Positions 8,959 to 17,472 of a DNA stretch of 53,162 bases are shown here, one piece after another. The translations under genes were made by a program, and so were the position numbers. Numbering within the stretch: position 1 is the stretch's first letter; every line of letters begins with the position of its first letter. The stretch is from UBA285 sp049970695. GTDB taxonomy: Archaea; Thermoproteota; Thermoprotei_A; Sulfolobales; Desulfurococcaceae. The DNA lies in NCBI GenBank assembly GCA_049970695.1, contig JBMFML010000008.1, forward strand, positions 1 through 53,162, given 5' to 3'. The notes beneath the pieces were generated by a model. The model searched no databases. It had not been told where the DNA came from and saw nothing but the letters and a program-made list of their open reading frames with translations.

Positions 8959-10230
8959 CTATGTTGTTCCATATTTCCACGAGGACAGGTATTCTCTTTG
9001 CTCCGGGGTCAGCTCGTCAATCTCTATTCCCATGGACCTCAGCTTGAGTCTTGCTACTTCTTCATCTAGTTCTCTAGGAAGCCTCATAACCTTCTTCGGA
9101 AGCTTGCCCTTGTTTTCTACGATGTACTTTACTGCTAGGAATTGATTTGCAAAGCTCATGTCCATGACTTCACTCGGGTGTCCTTCAGCTGCAACCAGGT
9201 TTACTAAGCGGCCCTCTGCTAGCAGGTATAGGCGTTTTCCGTCGCGGAGCTTGTACTCGGTTACGTGCTCCATTATTTTCCTTTTTCCAACTGCCAGCTC
9301 TTCAAGATCCGGTATCCAGACTTCTACATTAAAGTGGCCGGCGTTCGCGAGAATGGCGCCATCTTTCATCTTCTCGAAGTGCTCTTTTCTAATTACAGCT
9401 ATATTGCCCGTTGCGGTGATGAAGACGTCTCCGATTTCTGCTGCCTTGATCATGGGCATTACTTCAAATCCGTCGTACACGGCCTCAAGGGCTTTTATCG
9501 GGTCTACCTCGGTTACAATTACCCTCCGAGCCCCGAGCCCGCGGGCTCTCATAGCTATTCCTCTGCCAACCCAGCCATAGCCGGCTACTACGACGACTTT
9601 ACCTGCTATTAGTATGTTTGTCGCCCTCAGTATTCCATCGAAAGTGCTCTGACCAGTACCGTATCTATTGTCGAAGAGGTACTTCGTGTATGAGTCGTTG
9701 ACGGCAATTACTGGGTATTTTAGCAAGCCACTAGACTCCAGGGCCTTCAGTCTGCGAACTCCTGTAGTTGTTTCTTCGGTTCCCCCAATTACGCCCTCGG
9801 CGACAGCTGAGTACTTTTCATGTAGAAGAGCGTGGAGATCGCCCCCATCATCAATTACGACGTGGGGGTTGCTCTCGGCCACTTTACTGAGACACCAATA
9901 GTACTCTTCTGGTGTTTGCCCCCTCCAAGCATAGACCCTGATGCCTCTATTAACGAGCGCCGCTGCCACGTCATCTTGAGTTGAAAGTGGGTTACTACCA
10001 GCGAGTATGACCTCTGCACCTGCTTCTTTTAGAGCAAGCACGAGAACAGCCGTTTCTTTGGTTACGTGAAGCACTGCGCCTACTCTCAAGCCGCTAAGGA
10101 GCTGGGTACCCCTGTACTTTTCTCTGAGACTCATCAAAACCGGCATATTGCTCTCAGCCCACGCGATTTTCAGCTCGCCGCTTTCCGCCAACTTCAAGTC
10201 CTTTACTCTGAACTCCAACGCCGCCACCAC
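8959..10230 (-). CDS. ahcY: Adenosylhomocysteinase
   Basis: This NAD-dependent enzyme splits S-adenosylhomocysteine, the by-product of SAM methylation, into adenosine and homocysteine. The window holds several SAM methyltransferases whose inhibition it would relieve. Visible signatures are HVTKETAVLVLALKEAGAEV, SNPLSTQDDVAAAL, NDSYTKYLFDNRYGTGQST with the catalytic-region residues, and the NAD-binding VVAGYGWVGRGIAMRARGLG. The 423-residue length is typical of archaeal members. The C-terminus ends with YLSSWKYGTT rather than the DHYRY tail of eukaryotic enzymes. It is divergent from the winged-helix gene, with a 45-base shared promoter gap. Confidence 0.97.
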   Translation of the reverse strand: MVAALEFRVKDLKLAESGELKIAWAESNMPVLMSLREKYRGTQLLSGLRVGAVLHVTKETAVLVLALKEAGAEVILAGSNPLSTQDDVAAALVNRGIRVYAWRGQTPEEYYWCLSKVAESNPHVVIDDGGDLHALLHEKYSAVAEGVIGGTEETTTGVRRLKALESSGLLKYPVIAVNDSYTKYLFDNRYGTGQSTFDGILRATNILIAGKVVVVAGYGWVGRGIAMRARGLGARRVIVTEVDPIKALEAVYDGFEVMPMIKAAEIGDVFITATGNIAVIRKEHFEKMKDGAILANAGHFNVEVWIPDLEELAVGKRKIMEHVTEYKLRDGKRLYLLAEGRLVNLVAAEGHPSEVMDMSFANQFLAVKYIVENKGKLPKKVMRLPRELDEEVARLKLRSMGIEIDELTPEQREYLSSWKYGTT

Positions 10231-10275
10231 GGTACCTAATCTACAGTATGCTAATTTTAGCGTGAAACGCGGTAT

Positions 10276-10869
10276 TTGAATCCTCTAAATAATACTATCC
10301 CTAGCGCAGGTGCAGAGCCCTTGAGCGGGAGTTCTTTTCCAGTAACGCCTAGCAACCTGGTCAAGCGAGTAGTCCTGGCCAAGCCCTGGCTGCTTGTTGT
10401 AATGCAAGCCCTTCTCAGCTACCCTGGGTTGAGTGTCGAAGAACTGCGCAGTGCCGTTGGCCTCTCAATGGAGGTTGTAAAGCGCGCTGTGTGGTGGCTT
10501 AAAAAGTTCGGTATTGTCGAAGAAAAGACTTTTGAAGAAAAAAGTGCCAAGTTGTTCGTGAAAAAAGATTTCAGCAAGCCTCTACAGGAGCTGCTGTACC
10601 ACTACTGCAAAGCTGGAAACAAGCACTTAGTGTTGGTGGATGATATTTATATAGTAGTAGAGGTTAAGGGGCCGAAGAAGCTCTTGTACTGGTCTATTCC
10701 GCGTAAGCTTTACGAGGAGCTTGTTTACTACGAGAGGCTGGCTGGCGCTAAGCTAAAGCCCGGGGACATTTCGCAAATTATGAATGTGCAGCCAGGAGTG
10801 GCACAGAGACTTTTCAAGCTCAGAAGTATCGTGGAGGAGTGTAAAGCCCCTCGGTCCTCGGAACACTAG
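10276..10869 (+). CDS. Winged-helix DNA-binding protein, function unknown
   Basis: I do not recognise the family. Residues about 40-100 look like a winged helix-turn-helix (LLSYPGLSVEELRSAVGLSM, then VKRAVWWLKKFGIVEEKT). The remainder has a beta-rich patch (HLVLVDDIYIVVEVKGPKK) and a helical end. The frame starts with TTG. A later TTG at about codon 16 would drop a low-complexity N-terminus of Ser, Pro and Asn, and I cannot decide between them. It is divergent from ahcY. A role as local regulator is only a guess. Confidence 0.7.
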   Translation: MNPLNNTIPSAGAEPLSGSSFPVTPSNLVKRVVLAKPWLLVVMQALLSYPGLSVEELRSAVGLSMEVVKRAVWWLKKFGIVEEKTFEEKSAKLFVKKDFSKPLQELLYHYCKAGNKHLVLVDDIYIVVEVKGPKKLLYWSIPRKLYEELVYYERLAGAKLKPGDISQIMNVQPGVAQRLFKLRSIVEECKAPRSSEH

Positions 10870-10939
10870 TCTTCTGAACTACTTTATAAGCCTCGTTTAC
10901 AATGCCTCATAAGAGGACTCGCACTTATAGAAGCAGGCG

Positions 10940-11170
10940 ATGCTTGTGGGCAAGGTCAGAACCAAGCTCGTTAAAAGAGTTGCGAGAGAGCTCTTAGAAA
11001 AGTATCCAGACATGTTTACCCGCGAATTTGAACACAATAAGCAGGTTGTCAAGAGACTTGCTATAATACCTTCGAAGAAGCTCAGAAATCAAATAGCCGG
11101 CTACATTACGCACTTAATAGCTATTTCAGAAAAACGCAAGCGCGCAGCCGAGTCCGAAGCCCCCCAATGA
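10940..11170 (+). CDS. rps17e: 30S ribosomal protein S17e
   Basis: This small-subunit protein is found only in archaea and eukaryotes. The 76 residues match the family along their length: GKVRTKLVKRVARELLEKYP, then FEHNKQVVKRLAIIPSKKLRNQIAGYITHL. The tail is short and charged. A TATA-like CTTTATAAGC lies about 50 bases upstream. The Cgi121-like gene begins 13 bases after the stop, so the two probably share a transcript. Confidence 0.95.
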   Translation: MLVGKVRTKLVKRVARELLEKYPDMFTREFEHNKQVVKRLAIIPSKKLRNQIAGYITHLIAISEKRKRAAESEAPQ

Positions 11171-11183
11171 GGACTAAGAAACT

Positions 11184-11657
11184 TTGATGGTTAAACCGCT
11201 CGGCAATGGCGTCTTTACAGCTATTCTTTGGTGGCGCAATCTAGAAGTCAATATATACCTCTACTCGTGCCATAACATCACTAAAGACCTTGCAAGCGAA
11301 GTACGCATGCGCGGGGCTTCTCCAGAGCTCCCACTAGCCTTAATCCCGCACAACCTAGTTTCTTCGCCTCTAGAAATACTACAAGGAGCGATTCACTACG
11401 CACTCTACTCGCACAAAATTAAGCGGATAAGAAATAGGGGGCTAGCCCTAGCTCTGCTTATCACTGGTATAAGGCAACTGGAAAAGCTAGTAAGTGCTCT
11501 CGAAGAAGAGCTCAAGCGAGGAACTAGCTACTATGTTGTTGGAGTAAACACTGATTTGAGAAACAAGGACTGCTGTGCTCCTCTCGAAAACTTAGATACG
11601 AGTAGAATGCCCCAAAGGCTGGCAAAAAATATCGAGCTACTGTTTTCGCTGCTCTAG
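11184..11657 (+). CDS. KEOPS complex subunit Cgi121-like
   Basis: KEOPS makes the t6A modification at tRNA position 37, and Cgi121 binds the tRNA 3' CCA end. The protein is 157 residues. It has the family pattern: a first strand region, then PLEILQGAIHYALYS, a basic helix, and ALALLITGIRQLEKLVSALEE, followed by a strand VVGVN and a C-terminal helix. This resembles Cgi121's 'EILLYASGxRQI' core. The match is from memory and the sequences diverge greatly, so alternatives remain. It follows S17e closely. No other KEOPS gene is in the window. Confidence 0.6.
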   Translation: MMVKPLGNGVFTAILWWRNLEVNIYLYSCHNITKDLASEVRMRGASPELPLALIPHNLVSSPLEILQGAIHYALYSHKIKRIRNRGLALALLITGIRQLEKLVSALEEELKRGTSYYVVGVNTDLRNKDCCAPLENLDTSRMPQRLAKNIELLFSLL

Positions 11658-11665
11658 GGTATTCG

Positions 11666-11761
11666 CTACCACTCCTCCTCCCACTCTTCCTCTTCCCACT
11701 CTTCTTCCTCCCACTCCTCCTCCCACTCTTCTTCAAGCCACTTCAAGTCTCGTCCCCCCAA
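11666..11761 (-). CDS. Candidate Glu/Trp-repeat micropeptide, about 26-31 aa
   Basis: On the minus strand an open frame runs from TTG at 11761 (or a second TTG at 11746) to TAG at 11666. After GGRDLKW-L the rest is tryptophans separated by glutamates: E3-W-E3-W-E4-W-E4-W-E3-W-stop. Glu codons alternate GAA and GAG, so the pattern is not a simple DNA microsatellite of one unit. A TAA stop precedes the first TTG. An AGGAAGGT stretch lies just upstream, and a TTTTTAAG TATA-like box about 24 bases upstream. Another frame on the same strand reads a Ser/Gly/Arg/Lys repeat, so coding is not proven. I know no family for it. Confidence 0.4.
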   Translation of the reverse strand: MGGRDLKWLEEEWEEEWEEEEWEEEEWEEEW

Positions 11762-11825
11762 TTACCTTCCTGAGCAAGCTTAAAAATTATTTTACATAAA
11801 TTCGTCCTGCTAGGCGTGCTTTTCG

Positions 11826-11960
11826 GTGAATAGTCCCAGCTTTGAAGCCGCGCTGCACAAGCACGTAGTACTTTTTGCCAAGACCTATCGGCTACCGCGT
11901 GCTTGGTTTTTAGCTATTTTAGCTACAGGCCGCATCTGCCAGCCATGGGATTGGACTTGA
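11826..11960 (+). CDS. Possible small ORF, 44 aa, upstream of flavodiiron gene
   Basis: A GTG-initiated frame of 44 codons lies in the gap before the flavodiiron protein gene. Its product has a plausible helical middle (SFEAALHKHVVLFAKTY, then RAWFLAILATG) and ends in WDWT. An A/T-rich TTTACATAAATT box about 30 bases upstream could be its promoter. Its stop overlaps the ATG proposed for the flavodiiron gene by 16 bases. No homologue comes to mind. It could equally be the 5' leader of that gene. Confidence 0.25.
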   Translation: MNSPSFEAALHKHVVLFAKTYRLPRAWFLAILATGRICQPWDWT

Positions 11961-13192
11961 ACGGCATCTCAGGCGCGTCCAAGTGCATGGTCGGCTGCGA
12001 AGTCTTGATAAGAGATGTTAAGCCGGGCGTGAAAATCCTCAAGCTCGTAGATAGAGCTACGAGGTACTTCGAGGCGCTATGGGAAATACCAGAGGGAGTT
12101 TCGTACAACGCCTACTTAGTCGAAACGTCTAGTGGATTTGTACTAATTGACGGCTGGAAAAGGGGTTGGGGCGGGCTTCTCTTAAAGAAGCTCGAAGAAC
12201 TTGGGGTTTTGAACCGGCTGACGCACGTAATCACAAACCACTTAGAGCCAGACCACGCAGGCACACTACCGGAGCTCTTGAAATCCAACCCTAGGTTAAA
12301 AGTCTTGGGACACATCATGGCGAAGAACATGATTAGAGACTTCTACGGTGCTGAGCCGGACTTCAAGCCCGTATCAGACGGCGAAGAAGTAGCTATAGGA
12401 GGCCTAAAGTTCAAGTTTGTACACACTCCCTGGCTCCACTGGCCAGAAACCATAGTAACCTTCGTTGAAGACTTGAGAGTGGGCTTTACTTGTGACGTCT
12501 TTGGGTCATTTGGTGGTTTCGAGCAGGTCTTCTTGAGCGAATTGAGCGAGGGAGAAAGGGCAGCATACTTTAAGATTGCTAAGAAGTACTTTGCTGATGT
12601 CGTAGGTCACTATAGGGAGTTTGTACTGAGATCTGCCAGCAAGCTGAAGGAAGTAATCTTGAAGTCGGATTACATTGCACCAGCACACGGATTAGTGCTC
12701 AGTAGGGATGAAGCGCTCAAACTCCTGGAGATGTACGAGGACTGGTCCTCTAAGAGGGAAAAGCGAATAGTAGTAATCTATGGTTCAATGTACAGATTTA
12801 CGGAAAAAATCGCTGAAGATGCCGCTAAGTCGCTCGCCGAAGCAGGATTTGAAGTTAAAACATACAAGTTCACGGATACCGAAAGATCGTTGGTTAGCGA
12901 AGTAGTTTCAGACGCTCTGGGTGCCGAGGGGTTGCTCGTGGCCGCCCCTGTTTACGAGAACCAGCTAAACCCCTTAGTGAGATGGGTCTTAGAAATTACT
13001 GCTCACAAGACCGGGTGTAATAAGGTGTTGTTTATAAATGTCTATGGATGGGGGGCCAAGAGCGAGGAAGTTAAAAGGTTCCTAAGCAACTTAAAGTGCA
13101 GAGAATTCGATGTAATTGAGCTTAAACCACGCGAAGCAGTCGAGGAAAGCGCTAAGCTGATTGAGAAAGTTAAGAGCTTTTTCCTGAAATAG
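11945..13192 (+). CDS. Flavodiiron protein (FprA family)
   Basis: These enzymes reduce oxygen or nitric oxide to protect anaerobes. The N-terminal metallo-beta-lactamase domain has all diiron ligands: H-x-E-x-D-H in NHLEPDHAG, a His in TPWLHWPE about 61 residues on, an Asp in CDVFGS, and a His in APAHGL. A flavodoxin domain for FMN starts near IVVIYGSMYRFTEKIA and continues with AAPVYENQ and NVYGWG. The frame is open from a TTG at 11903, but homology begins at IRDVKPGV. The ATG at 11945, or another at 11987, is more likely to be used. Confidence 0.92.
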   Translation: MGLDLNGISGASKCMVGCEVLIRDVKPGVKILKLVDRATRYFEALWEIPEGVSYNAYLVETSSGFVLIDGWKRGWGGLLLKKLEELGVLNRLTHVITNHLEPDHAGTLPELLKSNPRLKVLGHIMAKNMIRDFYGAEPDFKPVSDGEEVAIGGLKFKFVHTPWLHWPETIVTFVEDLRVGFTCDVFGSFGGFEQVFLSELSEGERAAYFKIAKKYFADVVGHYREFVLRSASKLKEVILKSDYIAPAHGLVLSRDEALKLLEMYEDWSSKREKRIVVIYGSMYRFTEKIAEDAAKSLAEAGFEVKTYKFTDTERSLVSEVVSDALGAEGLLVAAPVYENQLNPLVRWVLEITAHKTGCNKVLFINVYGWGAKSEEVKRFLSNLKCREFDVIELKPREAVEESAKLIEKVKSFFLK

Positions 13193-13282
13193 AGCCTTAG
13201 GGCAGCTTGACGAGAAGGCTTGATTAATCACTATAGTTCACAAGCAACTAACAATAGTGGGGAAGCAGCTCGACTTGAGTAA

Positions 13283-13384
13283 AGCCGCCGGCGGGATTTG
13301 AACCCGCGACCACCGGCTTTCCCCGACTTCGGTTCCAATAAGGCCTTACGAGGCCGGCGCTCTACCTGGCTGAGCTACGGCGGC
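13283..13384 (-). tRNA. tRNA-Thr(CGT) with 28-nt intron
   Basis: The minus strand gives acceptor GCCGCCG/CGGCGGC, a D arm with GCTCAGCCAGGTAGAGC, an anticodon stem CCGGC/GCCGG and T loop TTCAAAT. The anticodon loop CTCGTA is interrupted by an intron at 13319-13346. The intron lies between positions 37 and 38, the canonical archaeal site cut by the splicing endonuclease at a bulge-helix-bulge. Removing it leaves a 74-nt tRNA with anticodon CGT. CCA is not encoded. Confidence 0.95.
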
Positions 13385-13416
13385 TTCTAGTAAAGAAAAA
13401 ATGCGTGTATGGGGTT

Positions 13417-14124
13417 TTAACCTTCTTCAAACGCTCTAAGGGCGCTTTGAGCCATCTCTTTAATTACGGAATACACGTCCTTTGCTTTGACTATGGCAGA
13501 GGCCACTAAGACGCCAACGGTTCCCAGCTTGATTGCCTTGTATACGTCTTCGCCTGTTGATATGCCGGCACCCGTGAGGATCTTTACATGGGGGTTCACT
13601 CTCTTAATCAGCTCCACGCTCCTTGTTATAACTTCTGGTTTCGCTCTGCTAACGCTCATTCCCGTACCTATGAGCTCCGGCGGCTCCACGGCTACCATAT
13701 GGGGTTCTAAAACAGCAATTGCAGCGCCCGTTTCAGGCGCATCTGCGCAGGCGAGAACTTCGAGGCCTAAGTCACGGGCTTTCCTAATGATGTAGTGTAT
13801 TTCAGATAGTTTAAGCCTGTGTTCGCTGTGATTTACAATAACGCCGTGTACGCCGAGTTCTTTTAGTCCTTCAAGGGGCAGATACCCCGTGATGGCCCCC
13901 GGCTCTAGAGGGTCTGCATGCTGTGCATAGACTTTTATGCCGGTGCCTTCTACTTCTTGGAGTATTCTATAGAGCTCAGTAAAGGGCGGAGCCAGTATTA
14001 TTTCAACGTCCAGCTCGCTCTTTACTCTAACGGCCGCTCTAGCTATTTCAATTGCATGTTTACCAAAGCTGTGGGGGTAGTAGGCCTTGTAGTTGACTGC
14101 TAAAATAGGTTTCTCGGCAGACAT
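13417..14124 (-). CDS. tpiA: Triosephosphate isomerase
   Basis: It interconverts glyceraldehyde-3-phosphate and dihydroxyacetone phosphate. The 235 residues are the short archaeal form. Catalytic Lys is in AVNYKAY, catalytic His in VIVNHSEHRL, and catalytic Glu in MVAVEPPELIGTG. Phosphate-binding text LTGAGISTGEDV and GVLVASAIVKAKD closes the barrel. It lies 96 bases downstream of the FBP aldolase/phosphatase gene on the same strand. Together they supply the triose and hexose steps of gluconeogenesis. Confidence 0.97.
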   Translation of the reverse strand: MSAEKPILAVNYKAYYPHSFGKHAIEIARAAVRVKSELDVEIILAPPFTELYRILQEVEGTGIKVYAQHADPLEPGAITGYLPLEGLKELGVHGVIVNHSEHRLKLSEIHYIIRKARDLGLEVLACADAPETGAAIAVLEPHMVAVEPPELIGTGMSVSRAKPEVITRSVELIKRVNPHVKILTGAGISTGEDVYKAIKLGTVGVLVASAIVKAKDVYSVIKEMAQSALRAFEEG

Positions 14125-14220
14125 CGATATTACGTCACCTCATGCTTTATAGAAGGGGGATTTGACAAAAACCAAATACAATGGGCTTCGTTGCGCTACT
14201 TCTAAGTCACTACTCGTCTT

Positions 14221-15324
14221 TTACCTTAGTTTGACAAATCTGTCTTTGAGCTTTTCAAGTACTTGTGGTAGAGTGGTGTATTCCATTTCTTCGGGTCCTA
14301 GTCTGTGTGGCATGAATGGGCCGTGCCTTCTCATGTACTCTGCAATCAGCTGTGCAAGCCTTCTCGTCTCGTCAAAAGCTACGTCGTCGAACAAGTCAAC
14401 AGGCCCTATTAGCCTGCCTTTGCTTATGTTCCATCCTAGTGCAATGACTCTTGGTGGCCCATCAAATCGCGTCGTCTTCGCGTACCTCATCGGGACGGGC
14501 ATCAATGGTCCGTAGTGACTGCCCCTCATCCATCCAGCTACTAAGTGAGGTAGTGTAAATGCCTCTAGTATCTCGCCAAGCGCGGGCAAGCCGTGCTGCG
14601 CCCTAACTATGGCAACTGGATCGTCTTTCCCAACATACCTGCCTGCTATTAAGTTAAGCCTCTCGACACTAACAACAGCTGCCAGCAGGTTGTCGCTTTT
14701 TCTATAGACTCTTCTAACGATGTATCTTCCAGTAGTTCCTATTAGTGCAAGGATATCGTACATTTCTTCTGGTGACTTCATTAATACGCTCTTGCCTTCA
14801 AACACGTCGTAAATCTCGAATATAAAGCCATCGTGCATTTTAGGGTCTATGACAAGCCCTGCTGTATTGAACGGGTCTGCGAATATCCTGAACATTGGCA
14901 AGTTAAATGCGCCTGGTTCTGTTTTATCCGCGTGAAAAGTCACAACAGGCTCCGACTCTCTCTCCTCCATTTCAAGCTCCGCTACGCCGGGTCCAAGTCC
15001 TCTAACATTACCCGAAAAGGCCTCAGACAGAAGATCTTGGCCGGCTGCATATAGCTTTAGTTCGCGCGCGACTTTGGCGGCTGCTTTGAAGGCCTCCCAC
15101 GCTAGTCCATGTATGTCTGGGTGATCGGGTCCCTTGGTGTGAGTCATTATTAGTTGTATGTCGTCACCTACGTGCGTTACGTAGAAGTCTATTAGTATAC
15201 CTTTTTGCTTAGCTTCAGCAAGGACCTTCGTCGCCGCTGCTAGCTGATCAGGGTGCACCATGTGATGTCCGGCTATGCTTCCTACGTCTGCTTTTATGAC
15301 GGACAGGGTTACTTTCTCGGGCAT
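14221..15324 (-). CDS. fbp: Fructose-1,6-bisphosphate aldolase/phosphatase
   Basis: This is the bifunctional archaeal gluconeogenic enzyme that joins triose phosphates and removes the 1-phosphate. It is recognised along its 367 residues: VTLSVIKADVGSIAGHHMVHP at the start with metal-binding Asp and His, HVGDDIQLIMTHTKGPDHPDIHGLAW, then TEPGAFNLPMFRIFADPFNTAGLVID and the late block MRGSHYGPLMPVPMRYAKTTRFDGPP. It precedes tpiA on the same strand. An A/T-rich promoter-like segment is upstream. Confidence 0.97.
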   Translation of the reverse strand: MPEKVTLSVIKADVGSIAGHHMVHPDQLAAATKVLAEAKQKGILIDFYVTHVGDDIQLIMTHTKGPDHPDIHGLAWEAFKAAAKVARELKLYAAGQDLLSEAFSGNVRGLGPGVAELEMEERESEPVVTFHADKTEPGAFNLPMFRIFADPFNTAGLVIDPKMHDGFIFEIYDVFEGKSVLMKSPEEMYDILALIGTTGRYIVRRVYRKSDNLLAAVVSVERLNLIAGRYVGKDDPVAIVRAQHGLPALGEILEAFTLPHLVAGWMRGSHYGPLMPVPMRYAKTTRFDGPPRVIALGWNISKGRLIGPVDLFDDVAFDETRRLAQLIAEYMRRHGPFMPHRLGPEEMEYTTLPQVLEKLKDRFVKLR

Positions 15325-15408
15325 GGACTTAGCCCCGCTTTACTGTAATTATGTCAAGGGCTAATAAAGCTTTCATTTGTGTGCGATTTGAAATTTTAAG
15401 ATATTTAT

Positions 15409-17220
15409 TTAAATTGCTTCTGCTGCGAAGTACTCCCCGCGCGACTTTTGTTCTCTCTCAAGTACCGAGCCTGGCTTGTTTACTCTAGGTCTCCACGTTT
15501 CTGGGTCTCTTCTGACAGTTACATCAAGGTTACGCAGCAATATATTGAAGCCCTCCCGCGGTTCTAGGGGTTTTGTTGCTTTTCCCTCAATAGCAGGCTC
15601 GCCCCAGAAAACCATTACCTTATCACTTACGTATGTTTGAAGTAACAAGTCGTGCTCTACAACTAGTGCTGCCTTGTTTCTCCCTTCTACGACTCTTCTT
15701 ATAGTCCTCGCCACAGTTACCCTTTCTTCGACATCAAGATACGCGGACGGCTCGTCGAGGAAGTACAAATCCGCTTCGCGCGCAAGAGCGCAAGCAATGG
15801 CGAGTTTTTGTAGTTCTCCTCCGCTCAGCTCATCTACTCTCCTTTCGAGCAGTTTAGTGAGCCTTAGCCTCTTAACCAGCTCCACGTAAAGCCAGGAAGA
15901 GGGGTCTAGGGCTTGGGGCGATGCTGCTTTTAAATTGGCTGCGACGGTTTCTTCCGAGAACAGCTTGGGAGAGAGCTCTTGCGGCTTAATACTAATAGAG
16001 CTCGCTGATATCAATACCCCTCCTTGCAGGGGTTTTAACTCCCCTCCCAAGATCTTGATGAAAGTCGTCTTTCCGATTCCATTAGGCCCCACAACTCCTA
16101 CAACTTCGCCTGTGTGTACCTCGCCACTCTCAACATGGAGCTTGAAGCCTCCAGGATACTGGAAGTAGATGCTATCCCACGCTAGTAGCGGATATGTTAA
16201 TTCGGGCTTAACCTCGGACTTCGCCGTTATTCTGAACCTTACTTCCTCGTTCCTAATTCTCATGTTCTCGGCGGGTAAGTAGCCCCTCAAATAGTGGTTT
16301 ATTCCAGCTCTAGTGCTGTAGGGCTTTGAAGATATGCCAAATACTCCTGGTTCACCGTAAATGATGACGACGTTGTCTGTTATGTAATCTAGAACCATGA
16401 GATCGTGTTCCACTATTACGACGTAGTTTTTCTCAGGGTTTGTGTACTTATTAATCGCCCTCGCGACTCTTAGTCTTTCTCTCACGTCGAGATAGCTGCA
16501 GGGCTCGTCAAAGAAGTACGCGTTTGCCTGCTTAACGAGTAATGCTGCTATTAGCATTTTCTGGAGCTCGCCACCGCTAAGCTCACTGACCTTTTTGTCA
16601 AGCACTCTTTCTAGTGCCAGGTCGTGAACGACTTCTCTGAGAACCCCTTTTTCGTCGGCTTTCTCGAGAAGTTCTCTTACAGTGCCCTTTAAAACTCTTC
16701 TTGCTGCTTCTATGTACTGTGGCTTGACAAGGGCTCTTATTTCGTTGTTCGCAAGCTTCTCGAGATAAAACTGCAATTCAGTGCCTCGAAAAGTCCTAAT
16801 TATCTCATCCCAGTCAGGAGGGTTGTTAAGCCTCCCTAGGTTGGGCTTGAGCTGCCCGGATAGCACTTTTATGCTGGTCGTCTTTCCCGCGCCGTTTTGG
16901 CCTATAATGCCCAGTACTTGGCCCAGCCTAGGAATTGGAAGCCCATATAGCTTGAAGGCGTTTTCGCCGTATCTATGTACCACAATTTTTTCAAGCTCAT
17001 CTGGCAAGTTCACTATTGAAATAGCATTGTATGGGCACTTCTTGACGCATATACCACAGCCGATGCAGACGTCTTCGTATATTACTGCCCTTGTCCCGTC
17101 CTCTGAGAGGTCTATTGCCTTCTTCTTTTTACTTCTATTAATAGGACAAAACCTTATACATTCTAAATTGCACTTGTTAGGCTTACAGTAGTCCTTATCG
17201 ACAACCGCCACTCTAACCAT
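15409..17220 (-). CDS. abcE1: ABCE1/Rli1 ribosome recycling factor
   Basis: ABCE1 splits post-termination ribosomes using ATP. The N-terminus carries two 4Fe-4S clusters (CKPNKCNLECIRFCP, then CIGCGICVKKCPYNAI). The first ABC domain has Walker A GQNGAGKTTS and signature LSGGELQKMLIAALL, with a Walker B YFFDEPCSYLD. The second has GPNGIGKTTF, LSGGELQKLAIACAL and YFLDEPSAYLD. The 603-residue length is standard. The gene stands alone, with the FBP gene 85 bases beyond its 3' end. Confidence 0.98.
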   Translation of the reverse strand: MVRVAVVDKDYCKPNKCNLECIRFCPINRSKKKKAIDLSEDGTRAVIYEDVCIGCGICVKKCPYNAISIVNLPDELEKIVVHRYGENAFKLYGLPIPRLGQVLGIIGQNGAGKTTSIKVLSGQLKPNLGRLNNPPDWDEIIRTFRGTELQFYLEKLANNEIRALVKPQYIEAARRVLKGTVRELLEKADEKGVLREVVHDLALERVLDKKVSELSGGELQKMLIAALLVKQANAYFFDEPCSYLDVRERLRVARAINKYTNPEKNYVVIVEHDLMVLDYITDNVVIIYGEPGVFGISSKPYSTRAGINHYLRGYLPAENMRIRNEEVRFRITAKSEVKPELTYPLLAWDSIYFQYPGGFKLHVESGEVHTGEVVGVVGPNGIGKTTFIKILGGELKPLQGGVLISASSISIKPQELSPKLFSEETVAANLKAASPQALDPSSWLYVELVKRLRLTKLLERRVDELSGGELQKLAIACALAREADLYFLDEPSAYLDVEERVTVARTIRRVVEGRNKAALVVEHDLLLQTYVSDKVMVFWGEPAIEGKATKPLEPREGFNILLRNLDVTVRRDPETWRPRVNKPGSVLEREQKSRGEYFAAEAI

Positions 17221-17408
17221 TTTCGATACCCTTCGGCGAGCAGCATTAAAAGCCCTGTCGCGTGATCGCTAAGCCCGTGGCTACCCTAAGTACACTTAAC
17301 CCCTTTACCTTAAAGACGGGCAGTCCTCAAAAAATTCTCGAGTTATTTCGGAATCGCTGCATGCCGCCTTAAGGAGCTACTTATTAGGATAGGAGAAGAA
17401 TAGCCTTT

Positions 17409-17468
17409 AGTGAATGATGTGTGGCGACGGCTCTGAGTGGTGAGGAGTTTTTCTCTCAACTGACCATA
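17409..17468 (+). ncRNA. Candidate C/D-box sRNA
   Basis: Four boxes fall in order and at archaeal spacing. C is ATGATGT (17414-17420, one mismatch to RTGATGA). A 12-nt guide follows, then D' CTGA (17433-17436). A 3-nt spacer leads to C' GTGAGGA (17440-17446, one mismatch), a 13-nt guide, and D CTGA (17460-17463). Such RNAs direct 2'-O-methylation through L7Ae, Nop5 and fibrillarin. The nucleotide paired to the fifth base upstream of D or D' would be methylated. I cannot name the targets. A CTTATTAG box about 35 bases upstream could serve as promoter. Confidence 0.6.
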
Positions 17469-17472
17469 GCTA

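Noticed and set aside
11524..11736. Basic Ser/Gly/Arg/Lys-repeat frame on the minus strand
   Set aside because: It shares the purine tract with the Glu/Trp frame but runs on antisense to the Cgi121-like gene and has no promoter-linked start. The shorter Glu/Trp frame ends cleanly and has better upstream signals.
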